Below are positions 25,405 through 34,933 of a stretch of 64,000 nucleotides of DNA, in pieces. The notes beneath the pieces were generated by a model. The model had not been told where the DNA came from and searched no databases. It worked only from the letters and a program-made list of their open reading frames with translations. The stretch is from Phycisphaerae bacterium. Lineage in GTDB: Bacteria > Chloroflexota > Anaerolineae > 4572-78 > J111. The position numbers and the translations under genes were made by a program. The stretch lies in contig JANQQF010000038.1 in NCBI GenBank assembly GCA_028285035.1, positions 62,001 to 126,000 of the forward strand, given 5' to 3'. Within the stretch, counting starts at the first letter, position 1; every line of letters begins with the position of its first letter.

Positions 25405-26446
25405 AATTCCTAAATTTCATTGTTGCGTTGTCTAATTTATTGACCAAATCCTTGGCTAACACAACTTCGATGTGTGCATCCTCAGTTAACCAGGCTAATA
25501 AATTTTTGTAAAATGATATTTTGGACTTTAGATGGATAGGATGGCTATTAAATACCATCAACCCATTATATGGCTTTAAGATGTCGACCGTTTGTTTAAT
25601 GACCTCTAATGCCTCATCTTCAGAAAGCATTTGGTCTCGAAAAAGCCCGTCGTCCTGGATGGTTAAAGGTAACTCCCATAAGTTTGTTTCGGGGTAAAGG
25701 TAGGGGATGCATACGTCTAGTCCTCCCCGATAATACACATTGGTCTTGATGCTGCTATCATAGCGGAAGCCTAAGGTCGGTAAGACCTTCAACAGGGGTT
25801 CAGATATGCCCAAGGCAGGTGCCCTGTAGCCGATCACAGGTCGCCCTAAGCTATCTAAACACCGTCGGATACGATCTGTTACAGCTTGGATATTGCGAAA
25901 GCCGATTGCCATATCGTGGGTATCCCCGTGCAACCCTATTTCAAATCCTCGTGTCTCTAACTCATCCAGCCAACCTTGGTCTAAGGTATACGGCCCCTTT
26001 GTTAACACATTGGAGGTTGAATGTACCTCATACGCTTCCTCTATACGGATGACCTCTGGCCAATAAGCGGCGCACTCTTGGGTATCAATATCATGCGTGA
26101 GACATACCTGAACTGATGGGGAAGCTTGATTTGATGTTTTTGCCAGGCCCGTCACAAGTTGGGTGTAATCATTGGGGCTAAATTGTATGTCATAACTTAC
26201 CCCAGATCGCCCTCGAAGTTGTTTTAGAATATCGGTGATTAGACGATAAAGAGGATAAGGGCACGCATTAAGCGCATCCGTAAATAGACGTCGAAGAGTT
26301 TGTTCTTTTTTCGAATGGGAAAAACGTAATGAGGCTAATATATCCTGTAGCTCAGTTGATGATAATTGTGAGTGAGTACCTACGTTGCTACCGCTCCACA
26401 CAATTTCTGACCAAGCAATTATAGAGTTTGTAATTTGGTCGCTCAC
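25373..26446 (-). CDS. Polysaccharide deacetylase-like (CE4) protein
   Basis: 357 residues. NodB-type signatures are visible: the Asp pair in QVCLTHDIDTQECAAYW, and the His motif in FEIGLHGDTHDMAIGF, which would hold the divalent metal. RPVIGYRAPALGISEPLLKVLPTLGFRYDSS is the third family motif, and MVFNSHPIHL the last. No signal peptide is seen, so it may act in the cytoplasm on a precursor sugar. It removes N- or O-acetyl groups in related systems. It is followed by the hypothetical, KASIII and ACP genes, suggesting deacetylation followed by re-acylation. Confidence 0.82.
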   Translation of the reverse strand: MSDQITNSIIAWSEIVWSGSNVGTHSQLSSTELQDILASLRFSHSKKEQTLRRLFTDALNACPYPLYRLITDILKQLRGRSGVSYDIQFSPNDYTQLVTGLAKTSNQASPSVQVCLTHDIDTQECAAYWPEVIRIEEAYEVHSTSNVLTKGPYTLDQGWLDELETRGFEIGLHGDTHDMAIGFRNIQAVTDRIRRCLDSLGRPVIGYRAPALGISEPLLKVLPTLGFRYDSSIKTNVYYRGGLDVCIPYLYPETNLWELPLTIQDDGLFRDQMLSEDEALEVIKQTVDILKPYNGLMVFNSHPIHLKSKISFYKNLLAWLTEDAHIEVVLAKDLVNKLDNATMKFRNYENNTANVSL

Positions 26447-26502
26447 ATATTTTCCTGCTTTTTTACCTGATCTACTAAAACCGAAACCCAGTTAACTGGA
26501 TT

Positions 26503-26531
26503 ATTGTAGTGTACTGTAATCCATCTCGCAA
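26503..26531 (-). promoter_or_regulatory. Possible sigma70-type promoter before the deacetylase gene
   Basis: On the minus strand TTGCGA (26531 to 26526) and TACAAT (26508 to 26503) are spaced by exactly 17 bases, about 57 bases before the deacetylase start. The preceding gene ends 102 bases upstream, one of the larger gaps, so a promoter for the acyl-modification group is plausible. Confidence 0.35.
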
Positions 26532-26548
26532 ATGGTATCTCAAAGGAA

Positions 26549-27532
26549 CTAACTGTATTTTCGTCGTCCTTTTAACTCTTTGTTACTTTCCATATCAAAG
26601 AGCATCGCAAACAAAAGTAACTGTAGGCCAGAAATTGTACAAAAGAGAATGGCAAGTAGTGTAACTTGTGGGACAGATATTTGCTGGCTCCAAATGAAGA
26701 AGAAACTCACGATTAATGGAATGTTGAGGAGCAGTAATACACTGCCTAAGGTATAGAATAAGACCAATGGATGAAAATCTTTGATGATATATTTTTGAAC
26801 GATACGGAAGAGAAATAGCCTGAAGACTAACCAGGATAACTTAACTAACATCGGCAAGGGCTTTATACCACTTTTTTCACCGATATTGTAAACAGGCACA
26901 ATAGGGACATCACGGACGTGAAAATTATAAATGTTGAGACGAACGAGAAGATCGTTGGGTTGACCATATCGTTTGTACATTTCATCCCAATTAATGGTTT
27001 CCAACGCCCGTTTGTTGATTGCAGTATAACCAGATTGCGAGTCAGCAATGTGCCAATAGCCTGAAGCAATTTTTGTTAACATTGATAATCCAGAATTTCC
27101 AAGATATCGCCATCTGGGGATAATATTCCAGGCGTCGCCGGTAAAAAGTCGATTGCCCTTGGCATAATCAATATCATCTGTAACCACTGGGTCCAAAAGG
27201 GCTGGTAAATCATCAGGATCCATTTGCGCATCGCCGGCCATGACTACGGCAACATCAATGTCATTATCCCGGCACCATTTATAGCCTGAAGCAATTGCCC
27301 CACCTACCCCCTGATTGATCTCATGCTCAATCAGTTCGATCTTGTCATTGCCATTTCCATTTTGATAGCCTCGAACAACGTCTGAGGTCTTATCCTTACT
27401 ACAATCATTAACAATAACAATTTTATCTACATAATCCGGCATCGTTTCGATGACTCGGCCAATCAATAACTCTTCGTTGTACGCAGGTACGACAACGCCT
27501 ATGGTCTTTTCTTGATACATGTTTTCTCTCAC
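26549..27532 (-). CDS. GT2 family glycosyltransferase, dolichol-phosphate-mannose-synthase-like
   Basis: 327 residues. The GT-A domain occupies about 1 to 230: IGVVVPAYNEELLIGRVIETMP, KIVIVNDCSKDKTSDVV, GVGGAIASGYKWCRDN, AVVMAGDAQMDPDDLPAL (the D-x-D region). Two C-terminal hydrophobic helices (about 254 to 275 and 285 to 312) anchor it. This layout matches enzymes that charge polyprenyl phosphate with a hexose, feeding GT-C transferases. The neighbouring multi-spanning 1.1 kDa-residue class protein could be such a GT-C partner. The short C-terminus ends KELKGRRKYS. Confidence 0.85.
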   Translation of the reverse strand: MRENMYQEKTIGVVVPAYNEELLIGRVIETMPDYVDKIVIVNDCSKDKTSDVVRGYQNGNGNDKIELIEHEINQGVGGAIASGYKWCRDNDIDVAVVMAGDAQMDPDDLPALLDPVVTDDIDYAKGNRLFTGDAWNIIPRWRYLGNSGLSMLTKIASGYWHIADSQSGYTAINKRALETINWDEMYKRYGQPNDLLVRLNIYNFHVRDVPIVPVYNIGEKSGIKPLPMLVKLSWLVFRLFLFRIVQKYIIKDFHPLVLFYTLGSVLLLLNIPLIVSFFFIWSQQISVPQVTLLAILFCTISGLQLLLFAMLFDMESNKELKGRRKYS

Positions 27533-27619
27533 CTTGTTGAAACGAGGGGCATTTTGCTATAAATGGGGTAAAAGCGCAATTCTTCACATATTGTCAAAAC
27601 AGGGAAGAAAGTAGGTGGG

Positions 27620-30600
27620 CTATTGTGTCATTGCCTGATACAGTAACAGGCTTTCTCCTGGGGTTAGGGGCTGGCTAAATGTCTGCAGCTCAGCAACTGA
27701 TCCATTCCACCAATAGTTTGTGCTATCTCCCGGCCAACCAATGGCAAAAAATTCAATCGCGTCCGAAGAGGTTTCCGTATTAGCGGATAGAGCTAATTGA
27801 CCATCAATATAGAGCTTTTGTTCTCCATCCTGCCAGGTGAAAATGTAATGGTGCCATTGATTATTTGTAATCGTTACATCTGTTGTGCCCAACAAGATAT
27901 CATTGTATTTGATTCTGATTTTTCCATTTTGATCTAGACGAAAAATATGCAGACTGTTTTTAGGATTAATGCGAATTAATGAAGATTGTGGGTTTCCGTC
28001 ATCCGTGATCTGTGCCCAAATTGCTAGGCTTCCCTGTCGAAGATCTATACTAACTGGGGGAGCAGTTAAGGGATCTGTTGTGTCAGACCCAATGATGAAT
28101 GCAAACGTATTTTGTCTTGGCCCATCTGCAACAGAAGGTAGCTCATTGGCTGATCCCTGCTGTTCCCCACTGGCTACCAATTCTGAATAATCCAATACCA
28201 TCTCATTATTTATGTTTTCGATTAGGGTTGTCGAAAGGGCCTCTTGTTCTGAACTGGTTAATAAACTCCAACTTGCTTGATTGATATTGAGCGCCTCATG
28301 AAATGCCCCTTGACAAGAATTTTCCTGATCATTGAGACAATATTGGCGACCAAGTTTTATGTACAGTTCAGCAATTTGCTCAGAGGCTGTAGTGTCATTC
28401 AATTTGGCGGCTTCATTGAGAATGTCGATAGCTTTTTGATAGGCCGTAATACATGTTTCGGTATCACCCATCTGGCATTTGATTTCTTCCAAGGCCACTG
28501 ATGCTTGAGCCACACGATCATCATTCGTCCCGTTGGCTAATTCTACAAATTGATTAAGAGGCTCAATGGCTTGATCGTATCGTTGGGCTAAATAAGCGCT
28601 AAACCCTGTGCCAGCCTGGGCTTCAATATTATTTGGGTCTAAGAGAATGAGGTGGTCAAATATGGGCAAAGCTCGCTCATAATCCTGCTGAACATAATAG
28701 CTTTGGGCTAGGGCTAGCCAAATTTTTGCCGCTGCATCTGGTTGCTGTTTATACCAGGTCACTGCATCCTTCACCGCTTCGTTCACTTGTTCTGGTGCTT
28801 GCTGATTAGTTGTTAAATAAAATTGAGTAGCCGTATTTTGATATGGGTATGTTTCTAAACTGTAAATGGTATACCATTCGTTTTGATATATTTTGAGTAG
28901 TTCAGGCGTTAGTTTGTATGATTTTGGCAGGACCAAATGGGTGGCCCCAAATTCCGTACCAAAGCGTAGTAAGTCATCTGTTTCAAATTCGCGAAATAGA
29001 GCTTGCTCCTTTTTGATTAAGGTACTGCCTCGCTCATTTTGTGCTTCTTCAATAGAGATATTGTAAAGGCCTAATACCTTACTTCGATGAGTTTGGATTA
29101 ATGGATGAGGAATGTAAGCAAACGCGTTTGCTTCAAATGGATATAACCGCCGCCGTAATGAAAGCGTTCGCCATGATCTTTCAGGATTTACAAACACGGC
29201 TGATGGCGGCATATGATCTCGGATCCAATATTGGGCCTCTAATCGTGCTGCATCTTGAGGGGATCGCGCCAAAGATTGTACGCTTGATAAGGATAGAAAA
29301 CTTAAGGCTATGAGGGTAATTGTTACCCAGCCAAATATCTGTCCTTGGGCACTTTTAATAGTCAGGACATCGATGGACCAAGATTTTTTTCGCATCAACC
29401 AATTGAAGGTCGTTAAAAAGAGAACGCTTACAATCAAAATAATTTTGATGGATAGGTTAGGGGGTGAACCACGAACACCCCATATTAGGTCTGAAAAAAT
29501 AGAGGCGACGAGGGTGTTTGACGTAAACGGTAATAGCAAAAATCCGATTAGCCAAATGATAAGAACAAGAGCTGCTATTGCCTGAAAAAATAAGCCTCGG
29601 GCTTGGGCCCATTCTATTCGCCAAATTGAAAAATGCCCTTGGGAAAGATCGACAAATAGTAGGCCAAGAATTAAAAGGACGATTAGACTATATCCTGAGG
29701 TAGCCGTTAGGAGGACGGCCAAACAAAAAATGCTAAATGTGCTGCCTAACCAATTTCCAGATTGTATGTGGCGAAGCCAATAATGAGCCAAAAGTGGCAT
29801 AGATAGTAGGGTTAATAGTTGAGGCGTTCGTAATCCTACGAGTCTAATTAGAGTAGGGATTTCAAATAAAATACCACACAGATGTGTTAGGCTGAAAAAA
29901 ATAGTAATAAATACGAGGGATAACCATAAATACTGATAATCGGTTGCGAATTTATCTCTCCATCGCCAACTTATCAACGCTAAAACACAGAACTTCAAGA
30001 GCGTGATCCAGGAGTTTTCCCAGCGGAGAGAGGCTGTTCCCCCCCAGGGATAAAAGTGAGCGTTAGCATACATACCCGCCATTACCTCATTATGAGGTAA
30101 CGGATCACTGGTGATAAAGAAAAATTGAAAAAGAGTACTTGGTAGGATGATAATTATACAAACTATCGCTAGACTGATTATCTGAAAAAAGAGCCTGTTT
30201 ATTTTCTTATCGCGCCAAGCTTGCCATAACCAATAGATACCTGTTGTGCTACAAGCAAACAAACCAAGTTGAGGATGTATTAATCCGCTTATCAATAGAA
30301 AAATTAATGCTACAGTTGTAGAATTTCTTAGCAGATATGTAAAGGATAGTACAATGAATAAGAATGCTGGTGTAGCTGGCAGGGGACTGAATACGCCAGA
30401 AACCCCACCAGCATAATTGGCTAGATTCCAATCCCAAGGTGCAGCCATTAAGGTAAGAAGTGTAGCTAGAAAGGCAGCCTGACGCCGTTGAGTAACAGCT
30501 AAAGTAAAGATATATATCGCTAGACCGAAAAAGATACTTTGTAGTAGAGTCAGAATCCAAGTGCTATAGTAAGGATCGATATTTAAGTATCGCCATAGTA

Positions 30601-30850
30601 AGGCGGGGATTAAAAAAACTAGACTAGTAATAAGCCTGAAGGTTACTGCTAAAGAAACTGGTAAATTGAGGATAAAGTCCCCTTCAAATAAGGTAGGGTT
30701 TTTAAATGCTTGGGCATAAAAAATTGGATCATCATCAACGTGAAAAGTGGCCATCTTTAGATCGAAGTTAGCTAGATTAATTAAGCTATAAATAATGAGA
30801 AAGATGGTGAATAATAGAAAATCTAGCTTTTGATGCGGTTTATTGTCCAT
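27620..30850 (-). CDS. Giant membrane protein with TPR and LamG-like C-terminal domains
   Basis: About 1076 residues from the ATG at 30850 (MDNKPHQK); the open frame continues to 30910, but that would overlap the upstream gene. Residues up to about 550 hold some 12 or more hydrophobic helices with a DxD-like outer loop near KMATFHVDDDPIFYAQAF, resembling GT-C transferases. TPR-like repeats follow near 700 to 830 (AKIWLALAQSYYVQQDYERALPIFDHLI). The last 190 residues read as a LamG/concanavalin-like domain (LAIWAQITDD, WHHYIFTWQDGEQKLYIDGQL). Likely an outside-facing glycosyltransferase or polymerase with glycan-binding domains. The exact family is not clear. Confidence 0.7.
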   Translation of the reverse strand: MDNKPHQKLDFLLFTIFLIIYSLINLANFDLKMATFHVDDDPIFYAQAFKNPTLFEGDFILNLPVSLAVTFRLITSLVFLIPALLWRYLNIDPYYSTWILTLLQSIFFGLAIYIFTLAVTQRRQAAFLATLLTLMAAPWDWNLANYAGGVSGVFSPLPATPAFLFIVLSFTYLLRNSTTVALIFLLISGLIHPQLGLFACSTTGIYWLWQAWRDKKINRLFFQIISLAIVCIIIILPSTLFQFFFITSDPLPHNEVMAGMYANAHFYPWGGTASLRWENSWITLLKFCVLALISWRWRDKFATDYQYLWLSLVFITIFFSLTHLCGILFEIPTLIRLVGLRTPQLLTLLSMPLLAHYWLRHIQSGNWLGSTFSIFCLAVLLTATSGYSLIVLLILGLLFVDLSQGHFSIWRIEWAQARGLFFQAIAALVLIIWLIGFLLLPFTSNTLVASIFSDLIWGVRGSPPNLSIKIILIVSVLFLTTFNWLMRKKSWSIDVLTIKSAQGQIFGWVTITLIALSFLSLSSVQSLARSPQDAARLEAQYWIRDHMPPSAVFVNPERSWRTLSLRRRLYPFEANAFAYIPHPLIQTHRSKVLGLYNISIEEAQNERGSTLIKKEQALFREFETDDLLRFGTEFGATHLVLPKSYKLTPELLKIYQNEWYTIYSLETYPYQNTATQFYLTTNQQAPEQVNEAVKDAVTWYKQQPDAAAKIWLALAQSYYVQQDYERALPIFDHLILLDPNNIEAQAGTGFSAYLAQRYDQAIEPLNQFVELANGTNDDRVAQASVALEEIKCQMGDTETCITAYQKAIDILNEAAKLNDTTASEQIAELYIKLGRQYCLNDQENSCQGAFHEALNINQASWSLLTSSEQEALSTTLIENINNEMVLDYSELVASGEQQGSANELPSVADGPRQNTFAFIIGSDTTDPLTAPPVSIDLRQGSLAIWAQITDDGNPQSSLIRINPKNSLHIFRLDQNGKIRIKYNDILLGTTDVTITNNQWHHYIFTWQDGEQKLYIDGQLALSANTETSSDAIEFFAIGWPGDSTNYWWNGSVAELQTFSQPLTPGESLLLYQAMTQ

Positions 30851-30887
30851 TATTTTATTTTTTCGATGGATGACTGGTTCATAATAA

Positions 30888-31259
30888 TCAACTTCGTCCA
30901 ACGAGCACAATACCTAAGACAATCAATCCAATGCCAGCCCAACGGCTTGGAGGTATAGCTTCATCAAAAAAAACAAGAGCAACGATAGCGATGAAAATAT
31001 AACTAGTTGAAAGTAAAGGATAAGCGAAGCTTAAAGGTAGGCGTGAGAGGGCGACAGCCCAAATGATGAATCCCATTCCATAAAGTGGTAGGGCAACCCA
31101 TATAAGGGGCTGTGTTATAACCTGCCAACTACTATTGATGATGTCTGAAAGACTGCCAAAGGCTAACGGGCCGAGTCTTAACATAGCTGCTTTGATCGCG
31201 GATTGACCCACTAGGCCGATAACGATACTAAATATTACTAAAAAGATAGCTCTATTCAT
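30888..31259 (-). CDS. Small multidrug-resistance/EamA-like transporter (ArnE/F-like)
   Basis: 123 residues with four hydrophobic helices and little else, the size of SMR proteins and of ArnE/ArnF, which flip undecaprenyl-phosphate-linked sugars. The segments VGQSAIKAAMLRLGPLAF, LPLYGMGFIIWAVALSRLPLSFAYPLLSTSYIFIAIVALVFFDE and WAGIGLIVLGIVLVG are typical of this family. It overlaps the methyltransferase gene by 4 bases and precedes the giant membrane protein. A role in flipping a lipid-linked monosaccharide made by the GT2 enzyme, for use by a GT-C protein, fits the context. Confidence 0.8.
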   Translation of the reverse strand: MNRAIFLVIFSIVIGLVGQSAIKAAMLRLGPLAFGSLSDIINSSWQVITQPLIWVALPLYGMGFIIWAVALSRLPLSFAYPLLSTSYIFIAIVALVFFDEAIPPSRWAGIGLIVLGIVLVGRS

Positions 31260-31969
31260 GTCGATTTAATCACGCAACATTCTAGGCAAGCAATCAAGTT
31301 TAGATGGTAGGTTGGAACTAAAAAAGGATAAAAAGTTTGTTGATGTAAGTTAAACAAACCGCATATCTTTAATTCTGTGAGAATACCCTTTAAATCCCAT
31401 ACATGCTCATATGCAATAATTTTGTCGTAGTTAAGCCCATACTGTTTTTGGAAATACCGACGAGTTGTTACTTCTCGGCCAACATTCCAAAACAGTCCTC
31501 CTTCACAAGGCAAAGCGACCAAGAGGCGTCCACCAGGTATTAGAACTCGATGTATCTCGGAAAAAACCTGCGCTAAATTAGTAATATGCTCTAAATTGTA
31601 TATAGAAATAACAATTTCGAAGCTATTATCTGGAAAAGATAGGTTTAGAGCGTCACAGATGGTACTTCGATCGCGATATGCTTGCCAGAGATCTCTGGAA
31701 GAATTTTGGGCGGAGTATTCAGATACAAAATACTCATTGATATCTCCATTGAAGAATAAACCATGTCTACCTGTGCCAAAGCCAATCTCTAATACGGGAC
31801 CTTTAGAGGTGTGGCGGGCCACCCAAAGATGACCTAGATCTTGGATAAAGCCAACTATACCCTGATAATTATCCTGCTGGAAGTTTGAGGTTAACTTTAG
31901 GTATCGGCTAATATCTTTATCTTCTTTTGTGAGGTGCCCATATTTAGCACGTGCTTGTTTCCAAAACAT
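31256..31969 (-). CDS. Class I SAM-dependent methyltransferase
   Basis: 237 residues. Motif I VLEIGFGTGRHGLFF, motif II-like FEIVISIYNLEHI and LIPGGRLLVALPCEGG are visible, as in UbiE/type-11 methyltransferases. The N-terminus (FWKQARAKYGHLTKEDKDISRYL) resembles those found next to glycan genes. It overlaps the ArnE/F-like gene by 4 bases. It probably methylates a sugar or lipid of the surface polymer. The substrate cannot be read. The C-terminal Cys-rich tail (IACLECCVIKST) is unusual. Confidence 0.8.
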   Translation of the reverse strand: MFWKQARAKYGHLTKEDKDISRYLKLTSNFQQDNYQGIVGFIQDLGHLWVARHTSKGPVLEIGFGTGRHGLFFNGDINEYFVSEYSAQNSSRDLWQAYRDRSTICDALNLSFPDNSFEIVISIYNLEHITNLAQVFSEIHRVLIPGGRLLVALPCEGGLFWNVGREVTTRRYFQKQYGLNYDKIIAYEHVWDLKGILTELKICGLFNLHQQTFYPFLVPTYHLNLIACLECCVIKST

Positions 31970-32039
31970 AAGCCAGAGAGATTTTATTTTTTAGGAAAGA
32001 TGTGGTGAGATTGCTTAAGTTACTAGAGTTTCAGCTTAA

Positions 32040-33194
32040 TCAATAAACTTGGTCACAGCGGGTACAGGCTGGAAACCGTTGGTGCTTTCGTAGGTCTCGT
32101 CGCCAAGCCTGTGCCTTTTCACCATTCCATATATCCATAAAGGATTGTTCATTAATGTTGCCTAGTGGAATGTGATAGCAACGCGTGTAAGGAATGACAT
32201 CCCCGTCTGCGATGATTTGGGCAATAAACCAATTTACCATACAACGGCTGTGACTCATAAATGTAAATGGATCATGGAAGTAGGTTTTGAGCTGATCTAA
32301 AGTAAAACGAGGCATGAAGGTTACACGTCGTCGTTGTTGGTCTTTCGCTTCAACAGCCTGAATCTGATTATAAAGAATATCGACATCGACTCGCTGTGGT
32401 TGGGCATCATCTCCCAAACAGTTTACCGTTGCCTCGTATTTATCTCCCCATAAGGCATTATGCTGATCAGCCATATCATCTGTCACAAAACTCATATAGG
32501 AAAAATTGATTCGATCAACCGGAACATCAACAAGTGAGTCATAAAAATTAACTAGATTATGATAATTTAAATTAAAAATTGTAAAGTTGACAAGAACTTC
32601 CGCCTTTTGCCCCCGCCGTTCACAAGCATCCTTAAAGATGCGAATACCCTCAATTGATCGTTCAAAGCTATCTTTACGTCCCCGAATCTGATTATGTAAT
32701 TCAGGAGCACCATCAATACTTACATTTAAACGCGATAGACCAGCTTCAGCTAATTCCTCAGCCCTTTTGGGTAAAAGATATCCGCCTGTCGTAACACTCA
32801 TTTTTAATCCGTGATAACGACTATAAGCCACAGCCTCCCCCAGTGGTTTGTACATCAGAGGTTCAGTGCTGGTAATCGATATAGCTGGATTATAAGGGGC
32901 AACTTCATCAATAACACTTTTGAAACGATCAATACTAACTTCGTGTAATTTGCCATTGATTCTTAGATTCTTAAAAAAGTTAGACTCTGCGTTGGCCATC
33001 CCCACATCACACATTTTACAGTAAAGGTTGCAAACACTATTTACACTCCAATAAACTGTTAACGGCGGACGAGCTTTGCCAGCTGGACTTGTGACAAATG
33101 GTGCTGCCTGTAACATTAGACGTGGTAAAGTGAGGCTATTATTCATTCCTGGATGATTTTTTACAGTGAGAGCTTTTTTAAATTCATCAATCAT
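32040..33194 (-). CDS. Radical SAM protein with SPASM-like C-terminus
   Basis: 384 residues. The radical SAM cluster motif CNLYCKMC supplies Cys55, Cys59 and Cys62 (C-x3-C-x2-C). The barrel continues with ISITSTEPLMYKPLG, SVTTGGYLLPKRAEEL and LSRLNVSIDGAPELHNQIRGRK. The C-terminus carries further cysteines (SRCMVNWF, PYTRCYHIPLGN, PACTRCDQVY), consistent with a SPASM auxiliary cluster. Such proteins in surface-polymer loci perform hard radical modifications of sugars or peptides. Substrate unknown. It lies about 50 bases from the gene upstream. Confidence 0.87.
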   Translation of the reverse strand: MIDEFKKALTVKNHPGMNNSLTLPRLMLQAAPFVTSPAGKARPPLTVYWSVNSVCNLYCKMCDVGMANAESNFFKNLRINGKLHEVSIDRFKSVIDEVAPYNPAISITSTEPLMYKPLGEAVAYSRYHGLKMSVTTGGYLLPKRAEELAEAGLSRLNVSIDGAPELHNQIRGRKDSFERSIEGIRIFKDACERRGQKAEVLVNFTIFNLNYHNLVNFYDSLVDVPVDRINFSYMSFVTDDMADQHNALWGDKYEATVNCLGDDAQPQRVDVDILYNQIQAVEAKDQQRRRVTFMPRFTLDQLKTYFHDPFTFMSHSRCMVNWFIAQIIADGDVIPYTRCYHIPLGNINEQSFMDIWNGEKAQAWRRDLRKHQRFPACTRCDQVY

Positions 33195-33247
33195 TTGTAC
33201 ACTTCCTTTAAGAAGCTAATATTCTTCGAAGTGGCCTAGTATAGGCA

Positions 33248-34933
33248 CTAATGGGTATTAAAGCTAATTTCTAGGTGAGTTTCAACAAGTTCCTCACTAA
33301 ATTCTGACCAGTTTAGCTCTTCGATCCAATCCAATGGAACTTGCTGTAACTCCTGAGGTTGAAAATATCGGGAACTGGCCATATGAATTCCAATCGAACG
33401 ACGGCAATGGAACAAATTAGTTTGACGTAATCGGGGTGGAAGATCTTGCCGCTGATTTATAATCCGATCATTTATGATGAATTTATCAGATTGCAAAATC
33501 AATTCTCGTTTAAGAAGGATGGCTATTTTTTTTCGTCCACTCATTAAACGTCCGACGACAATTTTTCTAAACAGATCAGCCACCCACTGATTACGTAACA
33601 ATGTCATATTAAGTAATCGTAGAATAATTAGTCTTATAGAGGTTAGCTCATCGTGTAATGATTGATAAAAATTGGTCTCAATTAAGAAGCAGTTTGAGCT
33701 ACTTTCTTTTAATTGGCCTGCATTAGGCATCCGAGATAGCCAAATGTGTTTCACGTCATCTGATTTAAATAAATAGCCACTATCCTCATAGACAAGCTGC
33801 CATTTTCCCAGAGTGTTTTTTTTATAAACAATAATAACCCCTCCCAATTTGTAACCAAGATAAATAATATGATAGGGGCGATGAATAATAGTAATTCCAG
33901 CTACAGGGAAGTTCGTTTGAGAGGGCGTGCCCTCAATAATCTGTGGTAATTGCTCTGTCTCAAATGTACTAGCTGTAGAATTATTTGAAGATTTATGAAT
34001 ATTGGCTGCTTCATATGCATCTTCAGCGAGGCGTATAGCATTATCAAAGTCAAGCCAAGATGGTAATGGTACTAGCTCATTTTGCCATCCACTCCGAATT
34101 TTGTTAGCTAAACTTTGATAGGAAGGCGTATGGATTGCTAATGCTTCAAAAGCAGAGGGATAAATTAGGGCTGTGGAACGAGTCCCTAACATGGGATGTA
34201 TTGACCCATCAGGCATAAGAATTGCTTCTATGAAGTCGGCCGCTTTTGCACTCACTTGCCATAATTCTTCAGAATTCAGTAGATCAGCACACTTGACAAG
34301 GTAACGTAGCGTACGTGTTTGATAGCCAGGATCAGGTCCTTGATATTCCTGAAACCACCCTTCTTCTTCATTGAATAGTGACAACAGCCGATCTAAATAA
34401 TCTTCGCCTTTGCGTCGCGCTCGATCATCATTAGCGTACTCAGCAAAGAATAACAACTCATAAGCAAAGGAAGCAATGTGATTAGCTATTTCTCCATGTT
34501 TCTCATCAACACTAAGCGCAAAATTGACGGCGCGACTGATGATATTATCAAGATGTTGTTGAGAGCGAGTGTTTGTTAGATATTCACTAGTCCGAACATA
34601 AACTAGAGTTGATAAAATGTCATAGACAACCCCTGGTGTTCGTTCATAAGGATATGCTTGATCAAAACTGCCATCTGACCGTTGAATTTGAGCGCAATAG
34701 GTTACATAACCATCTAACAAGGATGGTAAAGTCGCAGTTGAGCCCATCATTCGGCTATACTCAACAGCTAATTTCACCCCATACTGTAAGGTAGCGTCAC
34801 TGAAATCTTTGTATTTCCACCCCCAATATGTTCGATCGAAAGATCCATAAGAAGGGGAGGCTGGTTCGCGATTCCAACGAGACCAAACTTGTTTAGCAAC
34901 TTGTTTAAATTCAGTAATGTATATTTCTGTCAT
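33248..34933 (-). CDS. Hypothetical protein with alpha/alpha toroid-like N-terminal half
   Basis: 561 residues. The first about 290 residues are helical and rich in aromatic motifs (YWGWKYKDFSDATLQYGVKLAVEYSRMMG, GSFDQAYPYERTPGVVYDIL, EEGWFQEYQGPDPGYQTRTLRYLV) resembling the alpha/alpha toroids of heparinase or glycoside-hydrolase-like proteins. The second half is beta-rich, as in polysaccharide lyases. No catalytic residues are certain and no signal peptide is visible. The gene overlaps the aminotransferase-like gene by 4 bases. Possibly a sugar epimerase or lyase acting on the locus product. Confidence 0.6.
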   Translation of the reverse strand: MTEIYITEFKQVAKQVWSRWNREPASPSYGSFDRTYWGWKYKDFSDATLQYGVKLAVEYSRMMGSTATLPSLLDGYVTYCAQIQRSDGSFDQAYPYERTPGVVYDILSTLVYVRTSEYLTNTRSQQHLDNIISRAVNFALSVDEKHGEIANHIASFAYELLFFAEYANDDRARRKGEDYLDRLLSLFNEEEGWFQEYQGPDPGYQTRTLRYLVKCADLLNSEELWQVSAKAADFIEAILMPDGSIHPMLGTRSTALIYPSAFEALAIHTPSYQSLANKIRSGWQNELVPLPSWLDFDNAIRLAEDAYEAANIHKSSNNSTASTFETEQLPQIIEGTPSQTNFPVAGITIIHRPYHIIYLGYKLGGVIIVYKKNTLGKWQLVYEDSGYLFKSDDVKHIWLSRMPNAGQLKESSSNCFLIETNFYQSLHDELTSIRLIILRLLNMTLLRNQWVADLFRKIVVGRLMSGRKKIAILLKRELILQSDKFIINDRIINQRQDLPPRLRQTNLFHCRRSIGIHMASSRYFQPQELQQVPLDWIEELNWSEFSEELVETHLEISFNTH

